A stretch of DNA of 64,000 nt from Castor canadensis (Eukaryota; Chordata; Mammalia; Rodentia; Castoridae): the NCBI RefSeq assembly GCF_047511655.1, contig NC_133402.1, forward strand, positions 63,740,951 through 63,804,950. Direction: 5' to 3'. Shown piece by piece: positions 23,041 through 35,325 of this stretch. The notes under the pieces are model-generated. The model made no database searches. It had not been told where the DNA came from and saw only the letters and a list, made by a program, of their open reading frames with translations. The position numbers and the translations under genes are program-made. The stretch's first letter is position 1. The number at the start of each line of letters is the position of its first letter.

Positions 23041-23277
23041 AATATACTTTATTTTATTTTGGGTGATCCTGGGGTTTAGAAATCAGGACCTTGGGCTTGC
23101 TGCTGAAGCATTTTACTACTTGAGCCATGCTTCCAGCTTTTTTGCTTCAGTTATTTTTCAGATGCAAATTCACACTTCTTGCCTGGGCTGTCCACAGTCA
23201 TGACCCTACCTACCTATGCCTCCCATGTAGCTGGGATTACACGTGTGAGCCATGGCACTCACTCAATATACTTTATT
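23041..23277 (-). repeat. Composite tRNA/B1-like SINE with perfect TSD
   Basis: A 13-bp perfect duplication AATATACTTTATT lies at 23041-23053 and 23265-23277. Between them the reverse SINE reads GGGGTTTAGAAATCAGGACC, GCTGAAGCATTTTACTACTTG, AGCCATGCTTCCAGC, then a B1-like part ending GTAGCTGGGATTACACGTG, TGAGCCATGGC. Insertion boundaries are exact. Confidence 0.9.
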
Positions 23278-25104
23278 CTTTATGGCAACTTTAGATTTGG
23301 AAAAATTGAGGAGATGGTTCTAAGAGAACCTACATATCTCATGATAAATATATTAATATGGCACTGTCATTACAATTAATGAGCAATGTTGATATACCAG
23401 TAACTAAAGCCTATCTTTTATTCAGATTTGCTTAGTGTTTACCTAAAGTCCTTTTCTTTGTTCCAGGATTGTATCCAGGCAACCACGTTATGTCTAATTG
23501 TCATACGTCTTTAGAGTCTTCTTTGCTGTGACAGTTTCTCTGACTTTCATTTTTTGATGAATGTGATAGCTTTGAGAAATACTCGTCAGGCATTTTGAGG
23601 GATGCCCCTCTGTTGGGATCTGTGTGATGTTTTCTTATGATTAGTGTGGAGTTATGGGCTTGGGAGAAGAATATGCACAGGTGACATGCTATTCTCACCA
23701 CACCACATCAAGGGTCCAGACTATCAAGGAGATTTATGACTGTTGACATTGACCTCGGTCATCTGAGTAAGGTAGTCTTTGCCAGGTTTCCCCACTGTAA
23801 ATTATACTCTTTTCCTCTGGCACAGTGTACTCTTTGAAATGAGGTTACTATGTACACACCATACTTAAGCAGTGGGAAGTTGGGTTTCCTCTGCTTGAGA
23901 TAGAGTTTCTACGTATATTAGTTAGATTTCATTGTATAGGGTCTTTAATCAATGTTTTGTTTCCTGATATCTATTTCTCGATGCTGGAAATGCAGTACCT
24001 ATTTATACTGCAAATTTTATTAAACAACTATATACTCTGACTCTTTGTATATTCAAAACAATTGACAATCAATTAGGCACATCTGTAACCTACTATTTCT
24101 CACTTTTCCATTATTAAAATCTGTGGTGGCATTGTATGCCAGATTCTGCTTTTTCCTACTTCAACACTACTTTCTTAAGTATCCTTATTTTAGCTGAAAT
24201 GTACCAGATATAGCAATGCTAATTAAAAGTTACTTTTCATTTTTAGTATATTTTCTAATTTCTACCTGGTGAAACATTTTCAAGTTTTCTGATGGATGAA
24301 CAGTGAAAATTGAGGTCTCAGCTTATTTAAAGAATAATTGGCCAGTCAACACATGAAGCAAACTAGACTAGCAGTGAGGAGTACATTTGCTACAATAATT
24401 ATTGGGTTATTTTCTCATAAAGGCAGAGCTATACAGCATCACATTAAATATGAGAATGCATAGAAGCTGAGAGGAATTTAAGGTTAAAAGGAAAACAAAA
24501 TACTCCCTGAGGTTTTAATCACTAATTACAGGTCTATAAATACCCAATTCTTGAATGCAGAAGGCATTTGGTCTCCTGGATATGATTTAGTTTGGCATAT
24601 GGGCTTGCCAGGTTTTTCTCTTTTTTTCCTTTGTGAACTGCTTGAAATGACTGCAAAGGTCAGACATTGAGACAGGTGGTGAAAATATTCAGGGGGAAAA
24701 AATCCACAGAAAGTAATTGTCTAGATTTGCCAGAAGTCCTACTTAGAGACTTAAAGGAGTTGACCCCTCACTGTATTTAGACTTTGCGAGTTGACATGCA
24801 CAACACTCTATTTGCAAGCCCTTATTGTCCAAGGAGTTATTGTATTTTCATTGAAAAGATTTATACCAGTTTGTTGTGGCACCTGGTCATTGAGATGTAT
24901 AAGAAGAGCTCAAATGGTTGGTGAGAAACACACATTGAAAAAAAAAATTCAACCCAGACAGAAGCATAGCTATTTTCTCTCTTTTTGAGCAAAAACTTTC
25001 TGTGCATTTCAAAGTCAGCAACAAAACTTTAATTCATTTATAACAAGCGTGGGATCCTTTGAGAAAAGTGATATTTAAAAATTGAATCTGCATAACCTGA
25101 AAAA

Positions 25105-25151
<47 letters not shown>

Positions 25152-26156
25152 GCCAATATTCATACTCATTGTTTTATGTATCAGTGTTCTGGGTAATTTA
25201 GGTGTACGTCTACTTGAAGGCCCTTCTAGAGCTGGGATTATTATCTATTTCCCACTATTTGAAAGAAAATTAGCATCAAGATGCTAGTTATACCACCTAT
25301 TTTGATGGAATATAAATTCTTGCAATATATAATGAGGTTGGATTCAAGGCATTTCCTGAAGAGTCAGAAAAATCTCTTTATTTTATACTTCAAAGGGAGA
25401 GATGACTGAATAGACATGACTTAAAAGTTCTATTCCAATTAGAAAATAATACAGTTCTTTTGCTTCACAAAGTTCAAGTTTTCCCTCAAGGTCCTCAATG
25501 CTTTACATGTATTTTTTCATATCTTTTGAAGGTGTACCAGAACCTAACTTTTGGCTTTTTTACATTATTTAGTAGAGTAGAAACTTGGGGCACTGAGAGG
25601 GCTAAGTCAATGGGTTTCCTACAGACCAAGTATTTGGAGCTTTAATCCAAAGCTTGTTCTACCATGGCCTCATCCTAAGAATATAAAAACTTTAGACTAA
25701 TAAATGAAGGGTAGTAATACTCCAGGAGGCTGTCTTGCTCCTTTCTTGATTTCAGCCAAGAACACTCTGGGCCCTCTATTCTATGAAAGACAACAAAGAA
25801 AATCTGTTCACTGAGCAAAACTGAGTTTATTAGACCTTCTGTAGTAAAGGAGAGACTCACCATAACAGTCTCAGCAGTGTCTCAGAAAGGGAAGTCAAGG
25901 AGGGTAGCTACAGGGTCTTAGGTCCAGACTAGGTGATTTTATGCTGTGTCTGATAAGCAAAAATAGGCAGGGTTTGGACCAAAGGTGGTCCCAGGATTCT
26001 TTAACACAGGGACAGAGAAAATGTTGGTTTTAGTCCTCAACACACACATCTAAACTCTTACCATTTTAAGAGTGCCAACTGCACTGCTGATATTGGTTTA
26101 ACCAGCTGGTATGCCTTAGTGCCTTCCCATTGTTCTTTCTGTTTGTCTATTCTTTC
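23278..26156. other. No gene seen; contains a (TA)n microsatellite
   Basis: AT-rich unique sequence without recognised exon or young repeat. Small frames of about 60 codons only. Confidence 0.5.
25109..25149. repeat. (TA)n microsatellite
   Basis: Uninterrupted TA dinucleotide repeat of about 20 units, likely length-polymorphic and prone to cruciform formation. Confidence 0.97.
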
Positions 26157-26288
26157 TTTTTTTTTTTTTTTTTATTTTCTTGAGGCAGGGTCTTGCTATG
26201 TAGCCCAGACTGACTTTGAACTCATAGTTCTCCTGCCTCAGCCTCCGGAATGCTGCAATTACGGGTATGTACCGCCATATCCAGATTT
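26157..26288 (-). repeat. B1 SINE
   Basis: T-run at 26158-26174, then GAGGCAGGGTCTTGCTATG, TAGCCCAGACTGACTTTGAAC, CCTGCCTCAGCCTCCGGAATG and GCAATTACGGGTATG: reverse complement of B1. Confidence 0.85.
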
Positions 26289-29200
26289 TCTTTTATTTTT
26301 CTAAAATCTCTTCTCTGCGTAGTTTCCAACTCTTTGTTTTTTTCCCTATTTAAAATCTTCAAAAAGTTTCCTACTTATGCAGTCAATGGCACTTGTTGTC
26401 TGTCATTAGGAGTAGATATCCAAGGACTTCTACCCATTGTACCTTGGAGTCACTAAGGAAGACACATGCAGTCAGGCACTGGAGGGAGCAATGCTTTGAT
26501 CACATGGAAAAGATAAAGAGGTGTTGGTGCCTCCCAGCAGCCAACCTAGGGCAGTGGCCTTGTGCGCGCTCCTCTCCTGCTGCAGCAGAAAGACCTACTC
26601 CCCTCCCCACAGGAGACAGCTAATAGCAGAGGGCTGGCCAATTGCTCCATTACTTGACTCACACCCTTAGGCAGATCATATTGAGTCTGAAACAGGGAAA
26701 AACATCCTAACACTGGATGATATACCCCTTACCTGTTGTGAGGACTCATTCTATCAGGGAAGAAGTGTTCCAGGATCAAGATCCATTATCATATAGAAGT
26801 GGAGGGGAGTCTATGTACTTCAAGCAAGGAATTGGCTTTCTAAGCAAAATGCAGAATGAATCCCAAACTCTTGCATTGACATAGGAAGCCTGTGCTGAGT
26901 TTGGCTACCTACTGTCCTCTTTGACTTCAATGCCAGCATTCTCCCCACCTTGGTCCAGTTCTTTGCTCAGGCCACAGGGCCTTCCTCTGTTTCTGTATTA
27001 CAGAAACTGCCTGGTTGTTCTCTGGCCTTAGTCTTGGGATAGTAGTATCCTTCTTGCAATTGAGATGTCATGCCAGAGATTATTTCATCAGAGAGAATTT
27101 CCTCAACTACTGAATGCACAGTAGTTCTGTCTTTCCCCTTATATTAGGCAACATAATTCTACTTCCTTCACTTGTTTTTTTAAACATTTTTGAAGTTATT
27201 TTGCTCACTTTTTCATTAACTTTTGAAATTTCTGTCTTCTTTCCTATGTAGAATACAAGCAGGGACCTCTATTTGCTTAGTGCTATGTCCTCAGTACTTA
27301 GAACTGTGCAGGCTTAGAGGAAATTTTTCATATGTTTCTGGAACAAATCTAACTCATGCACAGTTTGGTGATATCTACTTATAACAGCCGTGCTCTCAGC
27401 CTTTGCTGTAGCATTTCTACATCTAGGTATCCTGCACCTGCACTTGCATATTTTAAAAATCAGACATACAATGATATTTACTTTGCAGAAAAGAGTTAAC
27501 ATGGCAAGCCTGAGTCTGCTATCTTATGAGGGCTTGCTCGCAATGTTAGCTCTTGGCTAGCATCTGGGACTCAGCTGAGAAACAGTCGCTGCACTGATAC
27601 GAAACTTTCTCTAAGTGATAAGTTGTTTTGCTTACCTGGGAACTGAACATCTGATTTTCTACTGCAGGTCTGGAATTTTGGTGGTTGCTTGGCAGGGGCT
27701 ACCTAAGTGACTAGTCCCCAGGGAACACCTGAGCAGTAAGCTTTTCCTAGGTTTCCTTCCTTCTGCAGAAACACTGCACTCATAACTGCACGTTTTCGCT
27801 GTGGAAAGAAAGTGCACACTCAGTGTGTCCTCGAATGGGAGGAAGTGGACACAGGAAGCTTATGCATAGGTTTATCCAGACCCCACTTATGTCCTTTCCC
27901 CAGGCTGATGCTGTTGTGACCTTTTTGGCATGCTGAACCTTAGATGTTAGTACAGCTATATTCTGAGACTTGTGAGTCTGTCTAGTGAATCCTGGAATAT
28001 GTGGACAGTTTGGGGGACCCTTAAACAGTCATTATAAAATTTTCCAAGGAAAATATTAAAACAGGCAAAACATCCATGTCTAGAGGATTAGTGATGCACA
28101 CACATGCAAAAAAAGAAATACCATACAGAATTCCTACATGAGGCAATCCTATGTACGGATATGGAAATATTGACCAAGCATCTGGTTAAGAGAAAACAAC
28201 AAAGGTTGAGAGCGGTTTATGTAACTTGCATACAACTATCTGTGCACAAATGCCCATATGCACGCTTGAAAATGCACAGAGTATCACAGGAAATACATTC
28301 AAGAATCTGACACTCGTGGTTACCTCTGTGGACAAGACCTTGATGAAGAGAGTAGTATCATTATCTATTGATACGATCTAATGTGTTGGCCCCTCGCTGC
28401 TTGTAGTTATTTCAATTTAACTTTGTTAAAGTTACATAAAAAAAAAATTTAGTTCCTTACCTGGAATAGTTGTAGCTCAAGGCTTGCTAGTTACATGGGG
28501 CTAGGGGCTGGAACAGCGCACAATACTAATACCAAACATTTCATCTTCACAGAGTGAGGATTTGGATAGCACTGATATGTATCCTTCTTTACCATTCAAT
28601 ATTTATACAAGTTTATATTTTATAATTTAAAAATCCAACCAACACAAAATGAAAGAGTAGAACGGGTAAATGGGGAATGCTGACTGAAAATCATCTCCTG
28701 GCAGACGATCCTGAGAATCTGAACACATGATATCAAGTGACCCACTTTTATGGTAGAAGTTTACATCTAGTTAAGGTAGGAATGATAAATTGCAGCTTCA
28801 GTAAAAGCAGGCCTTTAGCTTAGAGGTAGAAGCCAATTCCAGGTCTTGGAAGCCCTGGCAAAGTCCTAAGGAACATGCCAGATAGCAGAGTAGGACTGTT
28901 GGCTTCTTGCTGTCCTTTCTTGGCTGTAGTAACTTACACTGGTGTTTGGCTAGCTCTAAACACCAGAGTTCAAAGCAGCAGAGACTTGTGAGAGGACAGG
29001 AAAAGCTCTTGTGACTTCACATCTCAAAGTGAATTATAATCAATGTTATGTGCTGGCGTTGGGAGATGTTACTAACGGTGCTAATTATTAGTGGTACTTT
29101 TAGTACTATTTGTTAGTTAATATGTGAGCATTCTCCTTTAGGTCCTGTGGTCTGGTATGAGAGCTGGAAGAGGGAACAGAGTGTGTTGATATTATAGCAT

Positions 29201-29655
29201 TCAATGGTGCCAACGACAAAGTTCGTTCAAGGTGCAGTGGGTCATGGAGAAATGATGCCTGACCCAGTTGTAAGGATGCATCAGACTTTTTAGGTAGAGA
29301 GGATGGGAAGAGTGAACCCAGCCAGATGAAAGTTTACCTTGACAAAGGCAAGATCATTGTGTAAGAGTATGACTTTGGGAGTCCTGTAGATAATGAGTGC
29401 TAGATCTCAAAAATATAGGTGGAAATGAGGGTAGGAAGTGACAAGAAAGACAGATAAGGGTTAGCTGGTGGGAAGACATGAGGCTGAACACTAAGCATGC
29501 TGGACTTTATGCTGCAGGAGTGAGAACCAGAAAAGACTTTGGGGGAGAAGGGAGGAATATCAGATGTACATAGATTTCTCTGAATACCTGTGGAGGGATG
29601 AGAGTAGAGAGGCAAAACCCAGGCAAGGGACCCCGGATGAAATCTGACGAGGACT
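26289..29655. other. No gene seen; unique and old repeat debris
   Basis: No coding signal. The segment near 27250-27320 (GCAGGGACCTCTATTTGC, TCAGTACTTAGAACTGTGC) resembles the 3' end of an L2-type repeat. An A-run lies at 28439-28448. Bases 29600-29655 are not identified. Confidence 0.45.
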
Positions 29656-29659
29656 TTAT

Positions 29660-29870
29660 TTTTGTTTTTTATGTTTTGCAGTACTGGGAATTGAACACAG
29701 GTGTCTGTATTTGCAACACAGGTGCTCTCCTTGAGCTACTCACCCAATCCTTTTGTTTTTTGGACATGGTCTTACTCTTTTGCCTGGGTTAGCCTCAGAC
29801 TGCGATCCTCCAACCTCTACATCCCAAATAGCTGGAATTACAGATGGATGCCACCATGCTTGGCTTGCTA
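29660..29870 (-). repeat. tRNA-type/B1-like composite SINE
   Basis: GCAGTACTGGGAATTGAACAC, ACACAGGTGCTCTCCTTGAG and CTACTCACCCAATCC (tRNA part), then GACATGGTCTTACTCTTTTGC, AATAGCTGGAATTACAG and CACCATGCTTGGC (B1-like part). Confidence 0.75.
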
Positions 29871-30039
29871 GTGTCTTACTAACTTTTACCTGAGCTGACC
29901 TAGAAGGGGTCTTTCTATTTGTGTCTTTCTCTTACTTTTCTTTCCTTCCTCACTTAAACTTCCTGGAATCATCTTTCCAATGACTTAAACCCGAATCTGC
30001 TCTGTGAGAAGATAAGTGGTCAGTATAGCTACACAGATC

Positions 30040-30106
30040 TGGGAGTGTACTCAGGTGGCAGAGCTCTTGTGAGCCTGAGGTCCTGAGTTCAAACCCCAAA
30101 TGCTCC
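30040..30106 (+). repeat. tRNA-type SINE head
   Basis: GGGAGTGTACTCAGGTGGCAG (A box) and TGAGTTCAAACCCCAAATGC (B box) about 30 bases apart, as in the composite SINE's tRNA module. No B1-like half. Confidence 0.7.
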
Positions 30107-31099
30107 ACAGAATGCTAGTGACATTGCAACATACCTTCAACCGACTTCCTCAGCAGGACGGTCCTCCGTTAATTTTGTACAAGCAGATTCAGTGGAGTGT
30201 CAAAGGCAAAGCCAGATTGCAGAGAGTCACAAGTCATTTTGCGATGATGGGGAAGGAAAACACATGTGGACAGAGCTTCCAAAATGTTTGGCAAATGGTG
30301 TGGTGCTGGCCAGAATGGGACACAGATCCAAAGGTAGAATATGCCTAGAACAGAAGAAGATTCTACATTGGATACACTAGACAACCTTACAGCTTAACTC
30401 CTCACCAACTGCTTCTCAAATAATCTTACAGTGGTTTAAAAAAAAAAAAAAGGACAAAATTGAAGAGCAGCAATGGAGAAATGTGAATTATTGGCAGTTG
30501 TTAGAGCCCCTGGGTCTTCCTGCCTACAGCTCCCAGACTTGCCAACACCACAGGTGGACTTGTAAGTTAAGTGACTAAATTCTCCATTTTGCTTGAGTCA
30601 GGTTGAGTTGGGTTTCTGCAAATTGTGAGTAGTACAAACCTTCATATGCTATTGCCGTACTAAAAGGAAAAATAAATAAATAAATAAAGAGCCAGTATGA
30701 AGAAAGTGGTAGAAGGCAGAGTAAAAGTGGATAGCTGATTAAAAGGGGCTCTTAAGAGGCTGGTAGCTGATGGAACTGAGAAACTGAGAGGAATGATTAC
30801 TCAGAAGTATTTTTTTTTTGTCAGTGCATTAGTACGGAAATTTTTAAATCATGCAGAAAAGTTGACGAATAGTGAAGGCAGCAATCCTATATCTGCCACA
30901 TTGATTCTGGCTCTGACATTTTGCTATACTTCATTTTTTATCACACATCCAATGTGTCCATCCTTTGAATCATCTTATTTTTTTAATGCATTTCAAAATA
31001 GGTACCAGATGTTAGTGACTTTTCTTCCTAAATACTGTGGTATGCATAGCATTAAATTGATTTTCAAATGTAGGATTTTATCTGTTTGATTGCTATGTT
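30107..31099. other. No gene seen
   Basis: Unassigned sequence; A-run at 30437-30451 with no clear element upstream. An (AAAT)n run lies at 30667-30690. Confidence 0.5.
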
Positions 31100-31258
31100 T
31101 TATTTTGTCTGTTTATGAGACAGGGTTTCACTGAGCAGCCTAGGCTGGCCTTGAACCCTTCATGTAGTTTGAGCTGGCCTTGAATTTGAGATTCTCCTAC
31201 CTCAGCTTCTGAGTGTCTTTGAATGCTGGGATTATAGATGTAAGCTTCCATACCTGAC
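31100..31258 (-). repeat. B1 SINE with internal duplication
   Basis: TTATGAGACAGGGTTTCACTG, CTAGGCTGGCCTTGAACCC, then again GAGCTGGCCTTGAATTTGAG, GAATGCTGGGATTATAG and TTCCATACCTGAC. The repeated GCTGGCCTTGAA marks an internal duplication of B1. Confidence 0.85.
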
Positions 31259-31922
31259 TTCCAAATTTGTTTGTCATTATAAGTATCTAAAATATTGAAA
31301 AAAGTTATCTATGATACCTCAATTCCAATGCTAAGTTTTAGTTATCTTTGTAAAATTTAAGCACTATTATTTTTATAGTGTTGTTATCATGTTAAAAGAT
31401 ATTTTTTCATCTTCCTTTCATATTTCAGAGCATGAGCACTTAAATTTCTGAAAAATATGAACCAAGCTTACTCAAGCTGGCTTTTAATGTGAGGGATTCT
31501 GTAGAGGTGTGGGGCTGTCTTACATAAAGTATCAGGCTTGACATTGCCTACTGCAGTCTTAAGCAGTTGCAGTGCAATGGCTCTTACACGCGACATGACC
31601 AACGGCCCTACAAGTGACCAGGCTTGAGTTTCAATGAATGAGTTTCCCAATTCAGTGTTGACCCTGGAAGCCATTATGAGCCCAGGCCTATGAAGAGTTT
31701 TGGCTGTTTCTAGCAGCGATGTCTAGTAGAATCTTCTACTTTCTTAGAAAGCATTCCATGCACATAAATATTTTGTGTAAGAATCTACCTTGGTCTTTGT
31801 CCCAGCCTTTTATTTGTTCTCTTTATATTGTAAGACCTTGTTTTCTGACTTTAATTTCTGGAGAGGTATATATTTCATGATCTGGTATCATGTGCTAAAT
31901 TGCTGCTAAAATATTCTTGCTA
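31259..31922. other. No gene seen
   Basis: AT-rich unique sequence; nothing recognised. Confidence 0.5.
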
Positions 31923-31939
31923 CTAAATAACGCATTCTT

Positions 31940-32223
31940 TTTTTTTTTCCTTTTCTTTTCATTTTTTTTTCCTTTTTCTTTTATTATTCATATGTGCATA
32001 CAAGGCTTGGTTCATTTCTCCCCCCTGCCCCCACCCCCTCCCTTATCACCCACTCCGCCCCCTTCCTCTCCCCCCCCCAATACCCAGCAGAAACTATTTT
32101 GCCCTTATTTCTAATTTTGTTGTAGAGAGAGTATAAGCAATAATAGGAAGGAACAAGGGTTTTTGCTGGTTGAGATAAGGATAGCTATACAGGGCATTGA
32201 CTCACATTCATTTCCTCTGCATG
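31940..32223 (-). mobile_element. 5'-truncated young LINE-1 3' end
   Basis: Reverse-strand L1 3' UTR, almost identical to 2494-2740 (same CATATGTGCATACAAGGC, CAGCAGAAACTATTTTGCCC and AGGATAGCTATACAGGGC). The A-tail is an impure T-rich tract, 31938-31982. A 17-bp duplication with one mismatch flanks it: CTAAATAACGCATTCTT at 31923-31939 and CTAAATAACCCATTCTT at 32224-32240. No ORF2 remains; only about 250 bases of 3' UTR were inserted. Confidence 0.92.
32019..32078 (-). other. G-rich tract in L1 3' UTR
   Basis: Same polypurine G-run array as at 2541-2599, read on the minus strand, with a C9-type run near 32070-32078. Confidence 0.7.
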
Positions 32224-32240
32224 CTAAATAACCCATTCTT

Positions 32241-32664
32241 GCCCCTCTCCCTGAGCATGTAAGGACTCTTTTCAGTGACCTAAAGTGACTCCGTCAGTGC
32301 CATCTGAGGACTACTGTGCAGGCTGCCAGTGTGGGCGGGAAAACTAAGTTGTATGATTGACTTATCTTGGTGTCCTCTTTTCTGTGAGAAGGTTGAACAA
32401 ATATTCATTAGACATGCTAAACAACTGCTGTGATTTTGAAAGGGGATTGCCCAGACAGGCTCAGAATTAGTGTTGGTTTACAAAATGACTTCACTTCTCA
32501 TACTCCAATGACAGTTATTTTCCCTAAACTCAATTAATGGAGATTTTTCCAGTCCTAATTGTATATAGTTCTACTTAGTTCTTTTTGTAATCTAATATCT
32601 AATATTCTTTCATAATCTAATTACTAGTACTTCTTGAAGGCTAATATATGTTGTTGGACCTTAG
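32241..32664. other. No gene seen
   Basis: Unique sequence downstream of the L1 target-site duplication; nothing recognised. Confidence 0.5.
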
Positions 32665-32830
32665 TTGAAATGACAACTTTGAATCAATCTGTAGGGTAAA
32701 TACTATTTTAATCCCTATTTGTCACATAGGGAAACTAAGGCAAAAAAGTTGGGAAGGTTCCTTAAGGTCAACCAATAGGGAGTGGTGGAGCCAGGATCCC
32801 AAGCTGGGCAAGTGACCTCAAGGCCACTGG
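32665..32830 (-). repeat. MIR SINE
   Basis: TTTGTCACATAGGGAAACTAAGG, GTTCCTTAAGGTCAACCAAT, GGTGGAGCCAGGATCCCAAGC: reverse-complement MIR core. Confidence 0.75.
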
Positions 32831-33164
32831 GTGTGGGAGGCTGTTGTCCGTTCTTCACATTCTCGACCCACAAACATTCTCTTGACTCCTTTTCTTTCTC
32901 TCAAATCTGTCCATATTTTCTACCTTGCTGCCATGATTGTAGATTGGAGAATACTCACTTCCTTCCAGGATTATTTCAAATGATTCCCAAACAGCCACTC
33001 TATATCTAGGCTTCCCCTGTCCAGTCCCTTCTTCTGACCATGGTCAGGGTGGCCTTGCTGAATATCAGAGCTGATTACATGTTCTGCTTCAATTTCTTTG
33101 ATAGCTTTTTTATAAAAAAAGAAAATTGAAAATAGTTATTAAAAGAGCTTCAAGAGGTGAAACC
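32831..33164. other. No gene seen
   Basis: Unique; nothing recognised. Confidence 0.5.
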
Positions 33165-33402
33165 TTCTTAGCTAATGTGCCAAGTGTGCACAGGAGGATC
33201 ATGGTCCAGGTTGGCCTAGGCAAAACAAAACAAAATAAAACAACAAAACAAAGCAAAGCAAAATAAAAGCCACAAGATCCTAGCTGAAAAAACTAACTAA
33301 AGCAAAAATGACTGGGGTGGAGCTCAGGTGGTAGAAACCCTGCCTAGCAAGCATGAGACCCTGAGTTCAAACCCCAGTACCTCCAAAAAAAAAAAAAAAA
33401 AG
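33165..33402 (+). repeat. B1-like/tRNA composite SINE, forward
   Basis: Shortened B1-like part (CAGGAGGATCATGGTCCAGG, TTGGCCTAGGC), A-rich AAAACA linkers, then a well-kept tRNA part: TGGAGCTCAGGTGGTAGAAA and CCTGAGTTCAAACCCCAGTACC, and an A16-type tail at 33386-33402. Confidence 0.85.
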
Positions 33403-34989
33403 AGCATAACTTCTTTCAAATTGACCCTTTTTTTCTGTTTCTGAGAGTCAAGCCATCATTTCTTCATTATAGTCACTTCTTTTTCTCCCTCCAGGGCACC
33501 AGTATCCAAAAGAATGGGAAACAGCCATTTTCTGGGTCTATGAATTTAGACCCTTGTAAAGAAACTTTGGGCTCACAGAATTGTGAGTGCTTACTTTAAA
33601 AATTGCCTTGCTCCTGTATCCTGGGATTCCAGCCAGAAGGCAGAAAATACCAGTGGAGCACAAAAGATAACGGTGCTCTAATGAGAATGGCACTTCACTC
33701 CAGAGGTTCCTGGGGTTCAAGGACCCCCATGTCTATCTATCTTCTTGTGTATGTATGTACGTATGTACTAGCTTTGACCAACCTTTCATTGACAAGAATT
33801 CCAAGGTGGCGTTTTGTTGTTGTCATCTTTTGTATTTACTTGACAGCCTCTAGCATTGAGAGTGCAAACATGGTTTTGTAGTTGGTAATTTGCTTACTTA
33901 CTCTCCAAATGAGGATGGCAATTGGCTTATTATTTCCAACAGCATCTTTAATTAATAGGCCCTAGATAAATCACACTTTAGAGCGTTTTGTACACATATT
34001 TCATTGCAGACACAGTGCTCAAAATTGACAAGGCAAAGGCCAGTGTTTTAGCTTTGTCATGCAACTTTGGGGCTTTTTCTTACAACCAGTAGTCTTTCCA
34101 ATGTCCCCTTGCCGCCCCCTCCTTTTTTAATACTCATGACCGAGTCTTAAAAATGCTTAATATCTCTGTGAATTTTAAACTGTTGTTCCATGAGTTTTTG
34201 CTTTCATCAGCTATACATCACCTATGAATACAAAAAGCCAAAGATAGACAGAAGTGATGTCAGGGGGAGGCTGCTGTGGGTAAAATCTTCACAAAGATTC
34301 TTTCCAAACAAAACCTTTAAATAAATTTGGAGCATGGAATAGAGAATAATAGTGACAGCAGTGTCACTGCTGCTTACCAGTAGTTGAATTCTGTGACAGG
34401 AATGATAATTACAATCTTGGAAGCAGAAAAAGCCATCAACCCTGTCCTGATTACTAATTAATCAGGAGCTAAAAGCACTGAAACCAGTGACCCTGTCTCA
34501 GCAATGGATGCTACAAAGTGATGTGTAAGATTTAAAGGTATACTGTGTGTCCATCGCCCCCCCCCCCCATTAAAAGGTTAAAAGCAGGATTAAGATAATT
34601 CCCTGCTAGTTTTGTTTGGTTGTTTGTTTTATTTTGGGGCATCTGTTTTCGTAGGAGCAGAATAAGATAGAGTATGGCTATCTCAAGGCTGAGGTTGGAG
34701 CTGCAGGCTGGTGTCCTGGCGAGAGTTCCCTCCTCTAGGTAGATAAACAAGTCACATTTGTTTTCATGAATGCTTCTTTTTCATTTACATTGTTTAAGTT
34801 CTGTGTTTAGCTAGTTTATCTTCACTGGTAAAAATTCAAAAAATACAGAAAATATAGAAAACAATGAAAAAAAATTACTCAATGCTACTGCTTTATATTT
34901 TTGGTATCTATTTTGCATAGCCTCACTTTTTAATCATACATTAATATATTAAATCATGCTGTATCTTTTAAATATGATATGATACATTA
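33403..34989. other. No gene seen; unique, with a poly(C) run
   Basis: Contains a C12 homopolymer at 34557-34568. Bases 34300-34520 are rich in TAAT/ATTA motifs and an 8-bp-arm palindrome at 34356-34372 (see findings). Bases 34790-34960 resemble an old dispersed repeat. Confidence 0.5.
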
Positions 34990-35325
34990 TTAATATAGCA
35001 CTGGGATTTGAACTCATGGCCCTGTGCTTGCTAGGTAAACACTATGCTATTTGAGCCATTCCCCCAACCCTTTTTGTTTATGTTATTTATTTAAATAGGT
35101 TCTCATTTTTTTTTTTTGACTGAAGCTGGCTTTGGGTGTGATCTACAGATGCTGCCCACTTACCTGGGATTATAGGCACAAAACACCACATACAGTTTAT
35201 TTGTTGAGATTATGTCTCACAAACTTGTTTTGCCCATGGCTGACCTCGAACCTCAATCCTTCTAACATGCCCCGCCCGAGTAGCTGGGATTGCAGGCATG
35301 TACCACCACACCCAGTCTCATGTGT
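34990..35325 (-). repeat. Three-module composite SINE
   Basis: tRNA part: AGCACTGGGATTTGAACTCATG, GCTAGGTAAACACTATGC, TTTGAGCCATTCCCCCAACCC. Module 2: GAAGCTGGCTTTGGGTGTG, CTGGGATTATAGGCAC. Module 3: TGTTGAGATTATGTCTCAC, GCTGACCTCGAACCTCAATCC, AGTAGCTGGGATTGCAGGC, ACCACACCCAG. Complete example of the family. Confidence 0.85.
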
